Numbered from the stretch's first letter, positions 48,491 through 57,755 are shown. The stretch is DNA of 64,000 nt from Paenibacillus_G sp049942825 (GCF_049942825.1 NZ_CP187970.1:3100001-3164000); one strand, 5' to 3'. The notes: generated by a model not told the origin, from the sequence alone. A program made the numbers and translations.

Positions 48491-49276
48491 GTGAAAGTCA
48501 CGGTAAAGCTGGAAACCTTCGAGGGCCCCCTTGATTTGCTGCTTCACTTGATAGATCAGGCGGAAGTCGATATCTACGACATTCCGATTAAGGACATTAC
48601 CGATCAGTATATGGAATACCTTGGGGCGATGCAGGAGCTGGAGCTCGAGGTCACCAGCGAGTTTCTCGTTATGGCGGCGACCCTGCTCTCCATCAAGAGC
48701 AAAATGCTCCTGCCGAAGCCGCCGGTGCTCGATCTCGAGTTTGACGATTACCTGCAGGACGAGGATTACGATCCGCGCGCCGAGCTCGTCGCGAAGCTGA
48801 TCGAATACCGCAAATACAAGGCGATCGCCGAGCACCTCCGGGACAAGGAGGCCGAGCGCAGCCTGATCTATACGCGGGAGCCCGAGGACCTGACGCCTTA
48901 TACCCCGGTTCTCCCCGAGAATCCGGTGGAAGGGCTGCATGTGGCCGATCTCGTACGCGCCTTCCGGAAGGCGCTCCGCCGGATGGAGAGCCGCAGCAGC
49001 GTGGCGAGGATCCGCAAGGATGAGATCTCCGTGAAGGACCGGATGTTCCAGGTCGTGGACTTGCTCGCCCGTGAGCGCGGACCCGTGTTTTTCTCCAGGC
49101 TGCTCGAGCAGGAGGCGTCGAAGGACTCCATTGTAGTGACCTTCCTGGCTCTCCTGGAGCTCATGAAGGTGAAGAGGATAACGTGCTATCAGCACAAGCT
49201 GTTTGACGACATTGTGATACAGGCAAGAGAGGATGGAACGGCGAATGGATTCTGGGCAGATGAAATCAGTTATTGA
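48491..49276 (+). CDS. scpA: Segregation and condensation protein A
   Basis: The kleisin subunit of the SMC-ScpAB condensin. Its 261 residues begin with KLETFEGPLDLLLHLIDQAEVDIYDIPI, the family N-terminus that contacts the SMC neck, and end in a winged helix that binds the SMC head (SKDSIVVTFLALLELMKVKRI). The GTG start follows AAGGGGGAAC. The 3' end overlaps scpB by 32 bp. Confidence 0.95.
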   Translation: MKVTVKLETFEGPLDLLLHLIDQAEVDIYDIPIKDITDQYMEYLGAMQELELEVTSEFLVMAATLLSIKSKMLLPKPPVLDLEFDDYLQDEDYDPRAELVAKLIEYRKYKAIAEHLRDKEAERSLIYTREPEDLTPYTPVLPENPVEGLHVADLVRAFRKALRRMESRSSVARIRKDEISVKDRMFQVVDLLARERGPVFFSRLLEQEASKDSIVVTFLALLELMKVKRITCYQHKLFDDIVIQAREDGTANGFWADEISY

Positions 49277-49862
49277 AGGCTTGCTGTTTGTGGCGGGGGA
49301 CGAGGGACTGAACGCCAAGCAGCTGGCTGAGGTACTGGAACATGATGCCGCTTTTGTCAGGGAGCTGGTGAAGGACCTGCAGAAAGACTTGAAGCGGACG
49401 AAGCGGGGAATTCAGATCGTGGAGCTCGCCGGAACGTTCCAGCTCACGACGGTCCCTGAGCATGCCCCCTACTTCGAGCGGCTGGCCCATTCGCCATCCC
49501 GTTCTTCCCTCTCGCAAGCTGCCCTGGAAACGCTGGCGATTGTCGCTTACAAACAGCCGATTACCCGGGTGGAGATCGAGGAGATACGCGGCGTCAAAGC
49601 CGAGCGGGCTCTTCAGACGCTGGTTTCAAAGGACCTCATCCAGGAGGTCGACAGGGCGGATGCCCCAGGACGGCCCATCCTGTATGGAACGACGAAGGCC
49701 TTCCTCGATTATTTTGCCCTCGGTTCGATAGCCGATCTGCCCGAGACGACGCTCTTCGAAGATGATGAGAATCTTGAGGAAGAGACGCGTCTTCTCTTTG
49801 AGAAGCTTGAGGGTCAGCAGATTACATTCGATGAACTGACGCTTGGCCAGGGATCGGGCTAG
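49245..49862 (+). CDS. scpB: Segregation and condensation protein B
   Basis: The winged-helix partner of ScpA in condensin. From ATG 49245 the protein has 205 residues (MDSGQMKSVIEGLLFVAGDEG) with GIQIVELAGTFQLTT, LETLAIVAYKQPITRVEIEEIRG and a final acidic stretch. GAGG lies eight bases upstream; ATG 49233 is an alternative start. It is translationally coupled to scpA. Confidence 0.94.
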   Translation: MDSGQMKSVIEGLLFVAGDEGLNAKQLAEVLEHDAAFVRELVKDLQKDLKRTKRGIQIVELAGTFQLTTVPEHAPYFERLAHSPSRSSLSQAALETLAIVAYKQPITRVEIEEIRGVKAERALQTLVSKDLIQEVDRADAPGRPILYGTTKAFLDYFALGSIADLPETTLFEDDENLEEETRLLFEKLEGQQITFDELTLGQGSG

Positions 49863-49893
49863 GCGCATGGCTTTGACAGATTAGGGTCACACT

Positions 49894-49942
49894 AACTCCT
49901 GTGGAAAAGAAGCGGACCGCTTCTGGAACCGGGAGTTTTTTG
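49894..49942 (+). terminator. Rho-independent terminator after scpB
   Basis: AACTCC pairs with GGGAGTT around an inner GAAGCGG/CCGCTTC stem, followed by TTTTTT. Confidence 0.88.
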
Positions 49943-49983
49943 CCGTATTCGTACCAACTGCGGCAGAGGAGGAAACCATTCCA

Positions 49984-50661
49984 ATGATATGGGTTTGGGC
50001 TGCCGCCGGCCTGGCGGCCATTGTACTCGCGGCTTTGGTGCTGAGTCAGGTGAACCTGCGGATCCTGTTCAGCCATATAGGTAAAGATGATGAGATTACC
50101 ATTCATGCCAAGGCGCTGTTCGGCCTGGTGAATCTCAAATTCGTCATTCCGATCGTCCGCTTTCAGAGCCTGAAGAAAGGCTTCGAGATTCAAGCCAAGC
50201 AGGTCAATGCCAATGCGGGCAGCCTTCTTGGCGAAGCGATGGGAAACATCGGTCCCGAGATGATGAGAAGGGCGTACGAGAACATCAGAATCCTGCTTCA
50301 GAACTGCTTTCAATTCAATGACTGGCTGCGTCAGATGCTCGCCCGTGTCAGGTGCACCCAGATGGATTGGAGAACCACAGTCGGCATTGGCGATGCCGCC
50401 GAAACCGCGTTTCTGGCAGGAGCGTTCTGGGGGATCAAAACCTCTATCCTTGGGCTGCTGTTCCGCTACATTCCCCTTGACGGTCAGCCGCGGCTGGCGG
50501 TTATACCCGCCTTCAATCAAACCTTGATTGCGGTGGAAGGGACATGCACCTTTCGGGTGCGGATGGTTTATGTCATGCTGGCGGGCTTTCAGCTTCTCCT
50601 GCGGATCCTGAAAGTCAAGGGTGGGCTCAAGGCTTGGCGGAACGTGCTTCTGCCGTCATAA
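49984..50661 (+). CDS. ytfI: DUF2953 protein (YtfI-like)
   Basis: A 225-residue protein with an N-terminal membrane helix (about 3-22) and a second hydrophobic segment near 195-212. The pattern FSHIGKDDEITIHAKALFGLVNLKFVIPIV and TTVGIGDAAETAFLAGAFWGI fits DUF2953. In B. subtilis ytfI is paired with ytfJ, as here, and both are sporulation genes. AGAGGAGGAAACC precedes the ATG. The function is unknown. Confidence 0.82.
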   Translation: MIWVWAAAGLAAIVLAALVLSQVNLRILFSHIGKDDEITIHAKALFGLVNLKFVIPIVRFQSLKKGFEIQAKQVNANAGSLLGEAMGNIGPEMMRRAYENIRILLQNCFQFNDWLRQMLARVRCTQMDWRTTVGIGDAAETAFLAGAFWGIKTSILGLLFRYIPLDGQPRLAVIPAFNQTLIAVEGTCTFRVRMVYVMLAGFQLLLRILKVKGGLKAWRNVLLPS

Positions 50662-50800
50662 CTGCAGGTGTACCCATGAGTCAACCGGTGATGGCAGCGA
50701 AGTCCAAAGCCCGTATTAAGCCGAATACGTGCGCTGCATCAAGGGAAGCCTAACGAATGGCTAGTCAGTCTACACTACTTCTGATCAGGAGGGAACAGCG

Positions 50801-51307
50801 ATGACAGAACATCCGATTCAAGGTCTTATGAAAACGGCCATGGAAAACATCAAAGAAATGGTCGACGTGAATACGATTGTCGGTGATCCCGTTGAGACGC
50901 CGGACGGCAGCGTGATTATGCCGATCAGTAAGGTAGGCTTCGGGTTTGCAGCCGGAGGCAGCGAATTCGTTACAACCGAGGATCCGGCCGTACCGAGTCT
51001 CTCCCGTCATGAATCCCACAATGCCCAGGTGGCGCTTCCCTTCGGGGGCGGCAGCGGCGGCGGTGTCTCCATTACGCCGATTGCTTTTCTCGTAGTGGGC
51101 AAACAGGGCGTGAAGATTGTTCCGCTCGATAACCAGACGCATCTGCTGGAGCGGCTGATCGATTCGGCTCCGCAAGTCGTAGACCGCATTCAGTCCATGA
51201 TGAAGAGCGGCGGAAACAAATCGCAGGGCTCCGAGCAGGGCGCTTCTTCCCAGGCCGGATCGACGACCGTCACCAATAATATCGAGAATCAGAACTTTAT
51301 CGTGTAG
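50801..51307 (+). CDS. ytfJ: Sporulation protein YtfJ/GerW
   Basis: A 168-residue member of the GerW family, needed for normal spore germination in Bacillus. The core (MENIKEMVDVNTIVGDPVETPDGSVIMPISKVGFGFAAGGSEF ... GGGSGGGVSITPIAFLVVG) is highly typical. The C-terminal tail is Ser/Gly/Gln-rich. AGGAGGGAACAGCG precedes the ATG. It is 139 bp after ytfI, with a terminator downstream. Confidence 0.92.
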   Translation: MTEHPIQGLMKTAMENIKEMVDVNTIVGDPVETPDGSVIMPISKVGFGFAAGGSEFVTTEDPAVPSLSRHESHNAQVALPFGGGSGGGVSITPIAFLVVGKQGVKIVPLDNQTHLLERLIDSAPQVVDRIQSMMKSGGNKSQGSEQGASSQAGSTTVTNNIENQNFIV

Positions 51308-51337
51308 CCCAATTTTATGATGGAACAGGTACTCGGC

Positions 51338-51372
51338 AGCTGCTCTCCTTAGGAGGGCAGCTTTCTTTTTTA
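51338..51372 (+). terminator. Rho-independent terminator after ytfJ
   Basis: AGCTGCTCTCCT pairs with AGGAGGGCAGCT (one mismatch), followed by TTCTTTTTT. Confidence 0.92.
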
Positions 51373-51500
51373 ATTTGTCATAAAACTTTCCATATGATTC
51401 GAAAGATCTATAAAATTCTTCAAAAACTAGGATAAAAGCGATAGACTAATCCGCTTTTGTCATGCTACTATAGGTTATAAAGAACTACTCACTTACATAT

Positions 51501-51606
51501 CACGATAAAGGCAAACCCATTGAAAGGTGGGGACGCAAAGCCACAGATCTAAAGCCCGTCAGGATTCCAAATCTGGAACACCGGGCAATGACCGCTGGGT
51601 TACCGA
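51501..51606 (+). promoter_or_regulatory. Cyclic di-GMP-I riboswitch (GEMM)
   Basis: The GEMM-I blocks are clear: AAGGCAAACCC, the GAAA tetraloop-like segment, GGGGACGCAAAGCC, a second stem (GCCCG with CGGGC) and the 3' GCTGGGTTACCG. Aligned by eye with the V. cholerae Vc2 aptamer, CACG, A18, G20 and A47 appear to be kept, pointing to c-di-GMP rather than cGAMP. It lies upstream of a c-di-GMP turnover gene. Confidence 0.9.
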
Positions 51607-51657
51607 AAGTAAAACCGTTCTTTCCGGTGCTTTCCGGTGATAGGTTCAAGATCGACG

Positions 51658-51685
51658 GCTGCTCTTACCGAAGGGTGGCTTTTTT
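51658..51685 (+). terminator. Terminator stem downstream of the c-di-GMP aptamer
   Basis: GCTGCTCTT pairs with AAGGGTGGC (nine pairs, three G-T wobbles) over ACCG and runs into TTTTTT. It is placed as the expression platform of the riboswitch, about 80 bp before the start codon. Confidence 0.72.
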
Positions 51686-51767
51686 GATTTGGTTCGGATC
51701 CACGCAAGGACTCTCTTCCATTGATCTTTATCTGCCGCCTCATCCTACCCCGTTTGGAGGGCTCATC

Positions 51768-54239
51768 ATGTCTGGAACTTACAATGTCTATCTCGTTCTC
51801 CTATCGTTTCTTATCGCCTTCATGTCCGCCTATTCGGCGTTCGATCTGGCCCGCAGGCTCGGGGGCGCTGCGGGGCGGATCCGCATTCTATCCCTCGGGG
51901 CCGCGGGGGTGATCCTCGGCACCGGCATCTGGGCCATGCATTTTGTGGCTATCCTGGCCAATGAACAGACCGCGGCTGTCGGCTATGACATCCGGTTGAT
52001 GCTCCTCTCTGCCAGCTTTGCCGTTGCGGCTTCCTGGGGCGGTTTGTCCTATGCCACTCGCCCCGTTCCGGGAATCCGGAATCTCGGGGCCGGCGCCCTT
52101 CTCTTGTTCATAGGCGTGACAGGGATGCACTTCATAGGAATTGCCGCTATGGGGATGAGCGGTGCTCATGATTACGGATTACTGCTGCTGCTTGGGGCTG
52201 CCATTGGGCTGGCTGGGACGACCGGTGCTGTGTTTGTGTCGTTTCGTACCCAAGCCGCGGGAAGCGCGAGGACATCTTATCTCCGGCGTATGCTCGGAGC
52301 GGCGATGATGGGAGGAGCGATTGCCGGACTCCATTATCTCAGTATGGCAGCCATGACGTTCGGCCGTGCGGGGCACCTGCACGAGAGGCTCCGCTCCCCC
52401 AAGCTTCAGGATGATATGCTCGGGATTATTCTCGGAAACTGCATTATTTTTCTGCTCAGCATTGTTGTGATCCGGGGCTACTTTCTCGACAGACGCTACC
52501 GTGAAGGAGAGGCCGTCAAGCTGGCTGTACTGGAATCCGCGCTGGATGGCATCCTGATGGTGGATCATCAGGGGAGCATTATGGAATGCAACCCGGCCAT
52601 GGGCCGGATGTTCGGATATGCACGGGAGGAGCTCAGGACGCTGGTGCTCACGGATCTTCTTGAGCTTCCCGCGGGTAGAGGCAGGCCGGAGCCGCCCGCA
52701 TCGGATGCGCCGGACGGGGAACGAGGGTCAAGCTCCCTTATCTCCGTCGAACACCAAATCCGCACTCTGCTGGACAGCCGCATCGAGACGACGGGCTGGC
52801 ACGCCGACGGAACTTCCTTTCCTCTCGAAATCAGCATGACGCGGGCGAAGGAGTATGGAAAGCCTGTGTTCACCGTGTTCGTCAGGGATATTACCGAACG
52901 GCAGAAGGCGGAGGAACACATCCGGCAGTTGGCGCTCCGGGATCCGCTGACGGGGTTGTTCAACCGTTCCTATCTGCAGGAAAAGCTGTCCTCCGCCATC
53001 GCAAGGGCCGAAGTCGGGCCTGGCCATCTGGGCGTCATGTTTCTGGATCTGGACGGGTTTAAGACGATTAACGATACATTCGGGCATGACTGCGGGGATA
53101 TGCTGCTTCAGGAAGTGGGGGAGCGGCTGCTGCACTGTGTGCGTGAAGAAGACCTGGTTTCCCGCCAGGGAGGCGACGAGTTCATCGTTATGCTTACCGG
53201 GATCACTCCGGGGACCGCCTCACGAATCGCCGTAAGGATGATTGAGGCGCTGGCCGAACCCTTTACTTACGCCGGACGGGTGATGTCGGTGACCCCGAGC
53301 ATCGGCATAGCGCTCTATCCGTCCGCCGGAGGGAGTGCGCATATGCTGGTGAAGCATGCGGATGCGGCGATGTACCACGCCAAGCAGAACGGGAAAAATA
53401 ATTTTCAGTTCTACACCCCCGAGATGGCGGAATCCTTATCCGAGCAGTCGAAGCTGGAATCCCGGCTGAAAGCTGGGATTCAGCAGGAGGAGTTCCTCCT
53501 GCATTACTCGCCTGTCATGTCCCTGCAAACGGGCGGCCTTCTGGCCGTTGAGGCGCTGCTTCGGTGGGAGCGGGACGGCGAGACGCTTCCCGCACGAAAG
53601 TTCATTGGGGAGGCCGAGGCGTCGGGGCTGATCACCGGCATCGGACGGTGGGTGCTCCGGGAAGCCTGCCGGCAGCATGCGGGCTGGATGATGAAAGGGC
53701 ATCCGGCCGTGCGGATATCCGTGAATATTTCGGCCCGCGAGCTGGCGGAGGAAGATTTCGTGGAAGGCGTGCGAGGGGCGCTGGAAGAGACCGGCATGGA
53801 GCCGGAATGGCTGCAGCTGGAGGTCACGGAGGAGCTCGGCCGCGGCAGGGACAGGCGGCTGTGCGACCGGTTGAACGCGCTCAAAGCCCTTGGCATCCGG
53901 CTCTCTTTGGACGACTTCGGGGCGGGAGCCGCATCGCTCCGGTTTCTGCAGCAGGTGCCTGTAGATGAATTGAAGCTGGACGGGAGGCTGATCGCCGGTT
54001 TAGGAGAGTGTCCCGCCCGGCAGGCGATGCTGGAGGCGCTGATCTCGCTGGCGCATGGCCGCCGAATGCAGGTCATAGCCGAAGGCGTAGAGAGGCATGA
54101 GCAGCTGGAGAAGCTGCGTGAGCTTGCCTGCGACGGTGCGCAGGGCTACTGGTACGGACAGCCGATGGCGGCCGAAGAGTTCGAACGGATTCTGGCGTAT
54201 GAGCGGTTCAAGCAGATGGATTCCCCCCCAATTTCCTAA
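51768..54239 (+). CDS. MHYT-PAS-GGDEF-EAL c-di-GMP turnover protein
   Basis: An 823-residue membrane sensor enzyme. The MHYT domain (about 1-225) has seven hydrophobic segments and the motifs AMHF, GMHFIG and LHYLS, thought to bind copper, oxygen, CO or NO. A PAS domain follows (about 255-385), then GGDEF (468-472 intact, with an RxxD inhibitory site five residues before it) and EAL (EALLRW from 595, with NIS, EVTEE, DDFGAG, ELKLD and EGVE all present). Both synthase and phosphodiesterase activities could be active. ATG 51768 follows TTTGGAGGGC. A c-di-GMP riboswitch lies upstream. Confidence 0.93.
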   Translation: MSGTYNVYLVLLSFLIAFMSAYSAFDLARRLGGAAGRIRILSLGAAGVILGTGIWAMHFVAILANEQTAAVGYDIRLMLLSASFAVAASWGGLSYATRPVPGIRNLGAGALLLFIGVTGMHFIGIAAMGMSGAHDYGLLLLLGAAIGLAGTTGAVFVSFRTQAAGSARTSYLRRMLGAAMMGGAIAGLHYLSMAAMTFGRAGHLHERLRSPKLQDDMLGIILGNCIIFLLSIVVIRGYFLDRRYREGEAVKLAVLESALDGILMVDHQGSIMECNPAMGRMFGYAREELRTLVLTDLLELPAGRGRPEPPASDAPDGERGSSSLISVEHQIRTLLDSRIETTGWHADGTSFPLEISMTRAKEYGKPVFTVFVRDITERQKAEEHIRQLALRDPLTGLFNRSYLQEKLSSAIARAEVGPGHLGVMFLDLDGFKTINDTFGHDCGDMLLQEVGERLLHCVREEDLVSRQGGDEFIVMLTGITPGTASRIAVRMIEALAEPFTYAGRVMSVTPSIGIALYPSAGGSAHMLVKHADAAMYHAKQNGKNNFQFYTPEMAESLSEQSKLESRLKAGIQQEEFLLHYSPVMSLQTGGLLAVEALLRWERDGETLPARKFIGEAEASGLITGIGRWVLREACRQHAGWMMKGHPAVRISVNISARELAEEDFVEGVRGALEETGMEPEWLQLEVTEELGRGRDRRLCDRLNALKALGIRLSLDDFGAGAASLRFLQQVPVDELKLDGRLIAGLGECPARQAMLEALISLAHGRRMQVIAEGVERHEQLEKLRELACDGAQGYWYGQPMAAEEFERILAYERFKQMDSPPIS

Positions 54240-54326
54240 CAACGGGCGGCAGGAAGCGGCGGTGAACAATGGGGGAAGGCGGGAAACTGAAACATTTTCA
54301 TGTAAGATTAAGCTTACGGCATGCGG

Positions 54327-54351
54327 GAGGGGGCAAGCTTTACTTGCCCTC
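54327..54351 (+). terminator. Terminator-like hairpin after the GGDEF-EAL gene
   Basis: GAGGGGGCAAG pairs with CTTGCCCTC (two bulged G) over a five-base loop, followed by TTCTCCGTTTT. Confidence 0.6.
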
Positions 54352-54416
54352 TTCTCCGTTTTATAGTGTAAGGGGAAGGGACTCGGAAGTACCGATATGA
54401 TAAGGGGGTGCCGGCG

Positions 54417-55091
54417 GTGTGCGGAAGGTTTACGATTACCGTCACATGGGAAGAGCTGCTGCTCCGCTTCATGCTCGATCCACGTGCGGGTGCTTATCAG
54501 CCGAGGTATAATGTGGCGCCGGGCCAGTACATTCCGGCGATCCTCGGCGGGGGCGATGCCCCGAACCGGCTCGGTGAGCTGCGCTGGGGGCTTGTGCCCG
54601 CCTGGGCGCACGATGACAAGTCGGGGGCAAGGATGATCAATGCCCGGTCGGAGACCGCCGCGGAGAAGCCGGCCTTCCGTTCTCTGCTGAAGCGCAAGCG
54701 GTGTCTGATTCCCTCGGACGGCTTCTATGAATGGAAGAAGGAAGGCGGGCGCAAGCAGCCGGTGCGGTTCGTTCTGCAGGACGGCGCTCCTTACGGGATG
54801 GCGGCCCTGTACGACACGTGGGCCGCACCGGACGGCGGGAAGCTTCATACGTGCACGATCCTCACAACGGCGGCAAACCCTCTTGTCGCTGAAGTGCACG
54901 AGCGGATGCCGGTGATCCTGGAGCCGGAGGGCGAGCGGCTGTGGCTGGACCGAAGCATACAGGGGGAGAGCGAGCTGCTCCCTCTGTTGAAGCCCTATCC
55001 GGCAGAGTCCATGCGGTATTACCCCGTGGATTCGAAGGTTGGCCGCGTCCAGCATGAAGCGGCGGACTGTATTGAGCCGCTCCTGGGATAG
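54417..55091 (+). CDS. SOS response-associated peptidase YedK/HMCES family
   Basis: A 224-residue protein that crosslinks covalently to abasic sites in single-stranded DNA. The start is set at GTG 54417 so that Cys2 (MCGRF) becomes the N-terminal nucleophile after Met removal; this residue is essential in the family. Other active-site elements are YNVAPGQ, the Glu in SDGFYEW, and the His in EVHERMPVIL. A longer start at 54408 would bury Cys2. AAGGGGGTG lies upstream. Confidence 0.92.
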   Translation: MCGRFTITVTWEELLLRFMLDPRAGAYQPRYNVAPGQYIPAILGGGDAPNRLGELRWGLVPAWAHDDKSGARMINARSETAAEKPAFRSLLKRKRCLIPSDGFYEWKKEGGRKQPVRFVLQDGAPYGMAALYDTWAAPDGGKLHTCTILTTAANPLVAEVHERMPVILEPEGERLWLDRSIQGESELLPLLKPYPAESMRYYPVDSKVGRVQHEAADCIEPLLG

Positions 55092-55188
55092 ACCTTGAAC
55101 CGGATGCGGTGAAGAGAAGGAAGCTTGCTCAGCGATGGGAGCCCCACGGGCAATCCTATCGATTGTGCGGGGTAGTATGACGTAAGGG

Positions 55189-55221
55189 CCGTCCGGGCAG
55201 CCGGGCGGTTTTTGCTTTTTT
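55189..55221 (+). terminator. Rho-independent terminator after the YedK-family gene
   Basis: CCGTCCGG pairs with CCGGGCGG (one wobble) and is followed by TTTTTGCTTTTTT. Confidence 0.9.
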
Positions 55222-55304
55222 GGCACCCGGAAGGTGATTGACTTCGGGCAGCAGGAGGGCGGCTGCTGATGATGCCGCGGGGAAGCTTAGTTCGTCCACA
55301 AAAA

Positions 55305-55332
55305 TCATATCGCGTCCTGACAAGCATATATA
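55305..55332 (+). promoter_or_regulatory. SigE-like promoter for dacB
   Basis: TCATATC (55305-55311) and CATATATA (55325-55332) are 13 bases apart and resemble SigE boxes (KMATATW, CATACAAT). The B. subtilis dacB-spmA-spmB operon is SigE-dependent. The start codon is about 100 bp downstream. Confidence 0.5.
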
Positions 55333-55427
55333 TGTACAAGATGGGACCGAAATCGTGCGCTGCACCCCGCCTTCGGGACATGCCTGCTTGCGTAACGGGA
55401 ACCCGGCTTTGATGTGGGAGGATCGCG

Positions 55428-56597
55428 ATGAGAAGAGGATGTCTGCTGCTTGCCCTGCTGTTACTATTCCCAAGTATGCTTCTGCCGGGCTCCGCCTCGG
55501 CCGCCCCTGGCATCTCTACAAGCGCGGAAGCCGCCGCCCTGATCGATGTTACTTCCGGACGCATCCTGCTCAGTACCGAGGGGGACAAGCCGATGCGGAT
55601 CGCGTCGCTGACCAAAATCATGACGGCGATCGTAGCCATTGAGCATGGGACGCTGACGGACAAGGCCAAGGTCGGCAAAAATGCGTTTGGCAAGGAAGGC
55701 TCCTCGATCTATTTGAAGCTCGGCGAGGAAATGGTGCTCAAAGACCTGCTGTTCGGCATGATGCTCCGTTCGGGCAACGATGCGGCCACCACGATTGCCG
55801 AGCATGTCGGAGGCTCGGTGGAAGGCTTTGCCTATCTCATGAATGAGAAAGCCCGTATGATCGGCATGAAGAATTCCAGCTTCAAGAATCCGTCGGGACT
55901 GGACGAAGAAGGGCACTATTCCACCGCGAACGATATGGCGAGGCTGACCGCTTATGCGCTCCGAAACCCTGTATTCCGGGAGATCGTTAAGACCAAGGTG
56001 AAGAAGGTACCGAATCCGAATGAATCCTGGGACTATACCTGGGTCAACAAGAACAAGATGCTCAATCTGTACGAAGGCTCCGATGGAGTGAAAACCGGGT
56101 ACACCAAGCTCGCCAAGCGCTGTCTCGTTTCCTCCGCTACGCGCGGAGGCCAGCAGCTGGCCGTCGTTACCTTGAATGACCGTGATGACTGGATCGATCA
56201 TTCCCGGCTGCTCGATTACGGGTTCCAGCACTTCCCGCTCTTCGGACTGATCGGCAAAGGCGAGCCGGTCGAAGGCACGGACCTCGTGGCCGGAGCGGGA
56301 CTCCGGTATGCGGCGGAGGAGAAGGAGCGGGGCCAGTTCGTTCGCCAGCCGGTGCTGAACGATCCGCTGTCCGCCGCCTACCGGCTCGGGGATGCCGGGC
56401 GGCTTGATTTTCTCCTGAACGGCAAAGTGGTAGGCTCCGTTCCGCTGGTGGCCAAAGACAGTCCGCGTCTGCAGTGGGAGGACAGTCCGGTGTTCTCCGC
56501 GAAGGAGAATGAATATCAAGGGGAATCCCAGGCCGGACGCTGGCTTTACATTTTGGAGGCGCTGACCCGCGTGCTCTTCACGGGCCACGCGGACTAG
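55428..56597 (+). CDS. dacB: Sporulation D-alanyl-D-alanine carboxypeptidase DacB
   Basis: A penicillin-binding protein that lowers cross-linking in spore cortex. The 389 residues have a signal peptide (about 1-26, cut after SASA), and the motifs SLTK, SGN and DGVKTGYT. The C-terminal domain ends in an amphipathic segment. GGGAGGATCGCG precedes the ATG. spmA starts 17 bp after its stop, as in the B. subtilis dacB-spmA-spmB operon, which supports DacB rather than another family member. Confidence 0.93.
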   Translation: MRRGCLLLALLLLFPSMLLPGSASAAPGISTSAEAAALIDVTSGRILLSTEGDKPMRIASLTKIMTAIVAIEHGTLTDKAKVGKNAFGKEGSSIYLKLGEEMVLKDLLFGMMLRSGNDAATTIAEHVGGSVEGFAYLMNEKARMIGMKNSSFKNPSGLDEEGHYSTANDMARLTAYALRNPVFREIVKTKVKKVPNPNESWDYTWVNKNKMLNLYEGSDGVKTGYTKLAKRCLVSSATRGGQQLAVVTLNDRDDWIDHSRLLDYGFQHFPLFGLIGKGEPVEGTDLVAGAGLRYAAEEKERGQFVRQPVLNDPLSAAYRLGDAGRLDFLLNGKVVGSVPLVAKDSPRLQWEDSPVFSAKENEYQGESQAGRWLYILEALTRVLFTGHAD

Positions 56598-56614
56598 AGG
56601 GAGGAGGAAGCGGA

Positions 56615-57214
56615 ATGGTCAACTTTATCTGGCTGTTCTTCATTGTCGCAGGCTTTGTTGTCGCCGCTTTTCAGGGCCGGGTCGAGCTTGTCACGGAAGC
56701 CGTTTTCGACGGGGCGAAGAGCGGGGTCACCGTATGCTTCGGTCTCATCTCCATCATGGTGTTCTGGCTCGGGGTCATGCGGATCGCCGAGGACGCGGGG
56801 CTGCTGCAGGCAATGGCCCGCCTGCTCAGTCCCATTGTCCGCTGGCTGTTTCCCGGCATTCCGAGGAACCATCCGGCTCTCGGCTACATCATGTCGAACA
56901 TGAGCGCCAATATCTTTGGCCTAGGCAATGCTGCTACTCCCATGGGCATCAAGGCGATGCAGGAGCTGCAGCGCCTGAATCCCCACAAGGAGATCGCCTC
57001 GCCGGCCATGTGCACGCTGCTGGCCTTGAATACGGCCAGCATCACGCTCGTGCCGACAACGCTGATCGCAATTCGCATGAGCTACAATTCGGCGAATCCG
57101 GCGGAGATCGTCGGGACGACGCTGATCGCTACGTTCATCTCGACGCTGGCTGCCATTCTTGTGGACAAATGGTACCGCAAACGCTACAAGCCCATTCCGC
57201 CGGTGAAAGGATGA
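56615..57214 (+). CDS. spmA: Spore maturation protein A
   Basis: A 199-residue membrane protein of the nucleoside-recognition (Gate) family, needed with SpmB for spore core dehydration. Hydrophobic segments include FIWLFFIVAGFVVAAFQG and VCFGLISIMVFWLGVMRIAE; the NMSANIFGLGNAATPMG segment is a strong family signature. GAGGGAGGAGG lies before the ATG. spmB follows 7 bp downstream. Confidence 0.94.
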   Translation: MVNFIWLFFIVAGFVVAAFQGRVELVTEAVFDGAKSGVTVCFGLISIMVFWLGVMRIAEDAGLLQAMARLLSPIVRWLFPGIPRNHPALGYIMSNMSANIFGLGNAATPMGIKAMQELQRLNPHKEIASPAMCTLLALNTASITLVPTTLIAIRMSYNSANPAEIVGTTLIATFISTLAAILVDKWYRKRYKPIPPVKG

Positions 57215-57221
57215 GCGCGCC

Positions 57222-57755
57222 GTGTATAATTTCGTCAATCTGATCTCCGCTTGGGCGATTCCCGTCATTATCGTGTTCATCCCGCTCTACGCCGCTTACC
57301 GCAAGGTTCCCGTCTACGAATCGTTCGTAGACGGGGCCAAGGACGGCTTCGATACGGCCATCCGGATCATCCCGCACCTCGTGGGCATGATGGTGGCCAT
57401 CTCCGTATTCCGGGCCTCCGGCGCCATGGATCTGTTCATCGGCTGGCTGAAGCCGCTGTGTGAAGAGATCGGGGTGCCCAGCGAGATCATCCCGCTCGCC
57501 TTTCTGAGACCCATCACGGGGGCGGGCTCACTGGCATTCACGACGGACCTCATCTCGCAGTTCGGTCCCGATTCCATGGTCGGCCGGATCGCCTCCACGA
57601 TCCAGGGCAGCACGGATACGACACTGTATGTCATCACTGTCTATTTTGGGGCGATAGGGATCCGCAAGGCCGGCTATGCACTAAAGGTCGGCCTCATCTC
57701 CGACGCGGTGGGCTTTGTCGCTTCCATCGTGGTCTGCTACCTCGTCTTCATGTAA
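57222..57755 (+). CDS. spmB: Spore maturation protein B
   Basis: A 177-residue membrane protein, partner of SpmA. It has MYNFVNLISAWAIPVIIVFIPLYA at the N-terminus, FVDGAKDGFDTAIRIIPHLVGMMVAI, and the signature PITGAGSLAFTTDL. GTG 57222 is the start, in an operon with dacB and spmA. Confidence 0.94.
   Translation: MYNFVNLISAWAIPVIIVFIPLYAAYRKVPVYESFVDGAKDGFDTAIRIIPHLVGMMVAISVFRASGAMDLFIGWLKPLCEEIGVPSEIIPLAFLRPITGAGSLAFTTDLISQFGPDSMVGRIASTIQGSTDTTLYVITVYFGAIGIRKAGYALKVGLISDAVGFVASIVVCYLVFM

Noticed and set aside
46946..49318. A 790-codon antisense frame across ribBA, ribH and scpA
   Set aside because: It runs opposite three confidently identified genes and shows no motif or ribosome site.
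50676..50753. A 25-codon ORF between ytfI and ytfJ
   Set aside because: The ribosome site is weak (CAGGTG), the product has no feature of note, and no promoter is visible; it cannot be supported.
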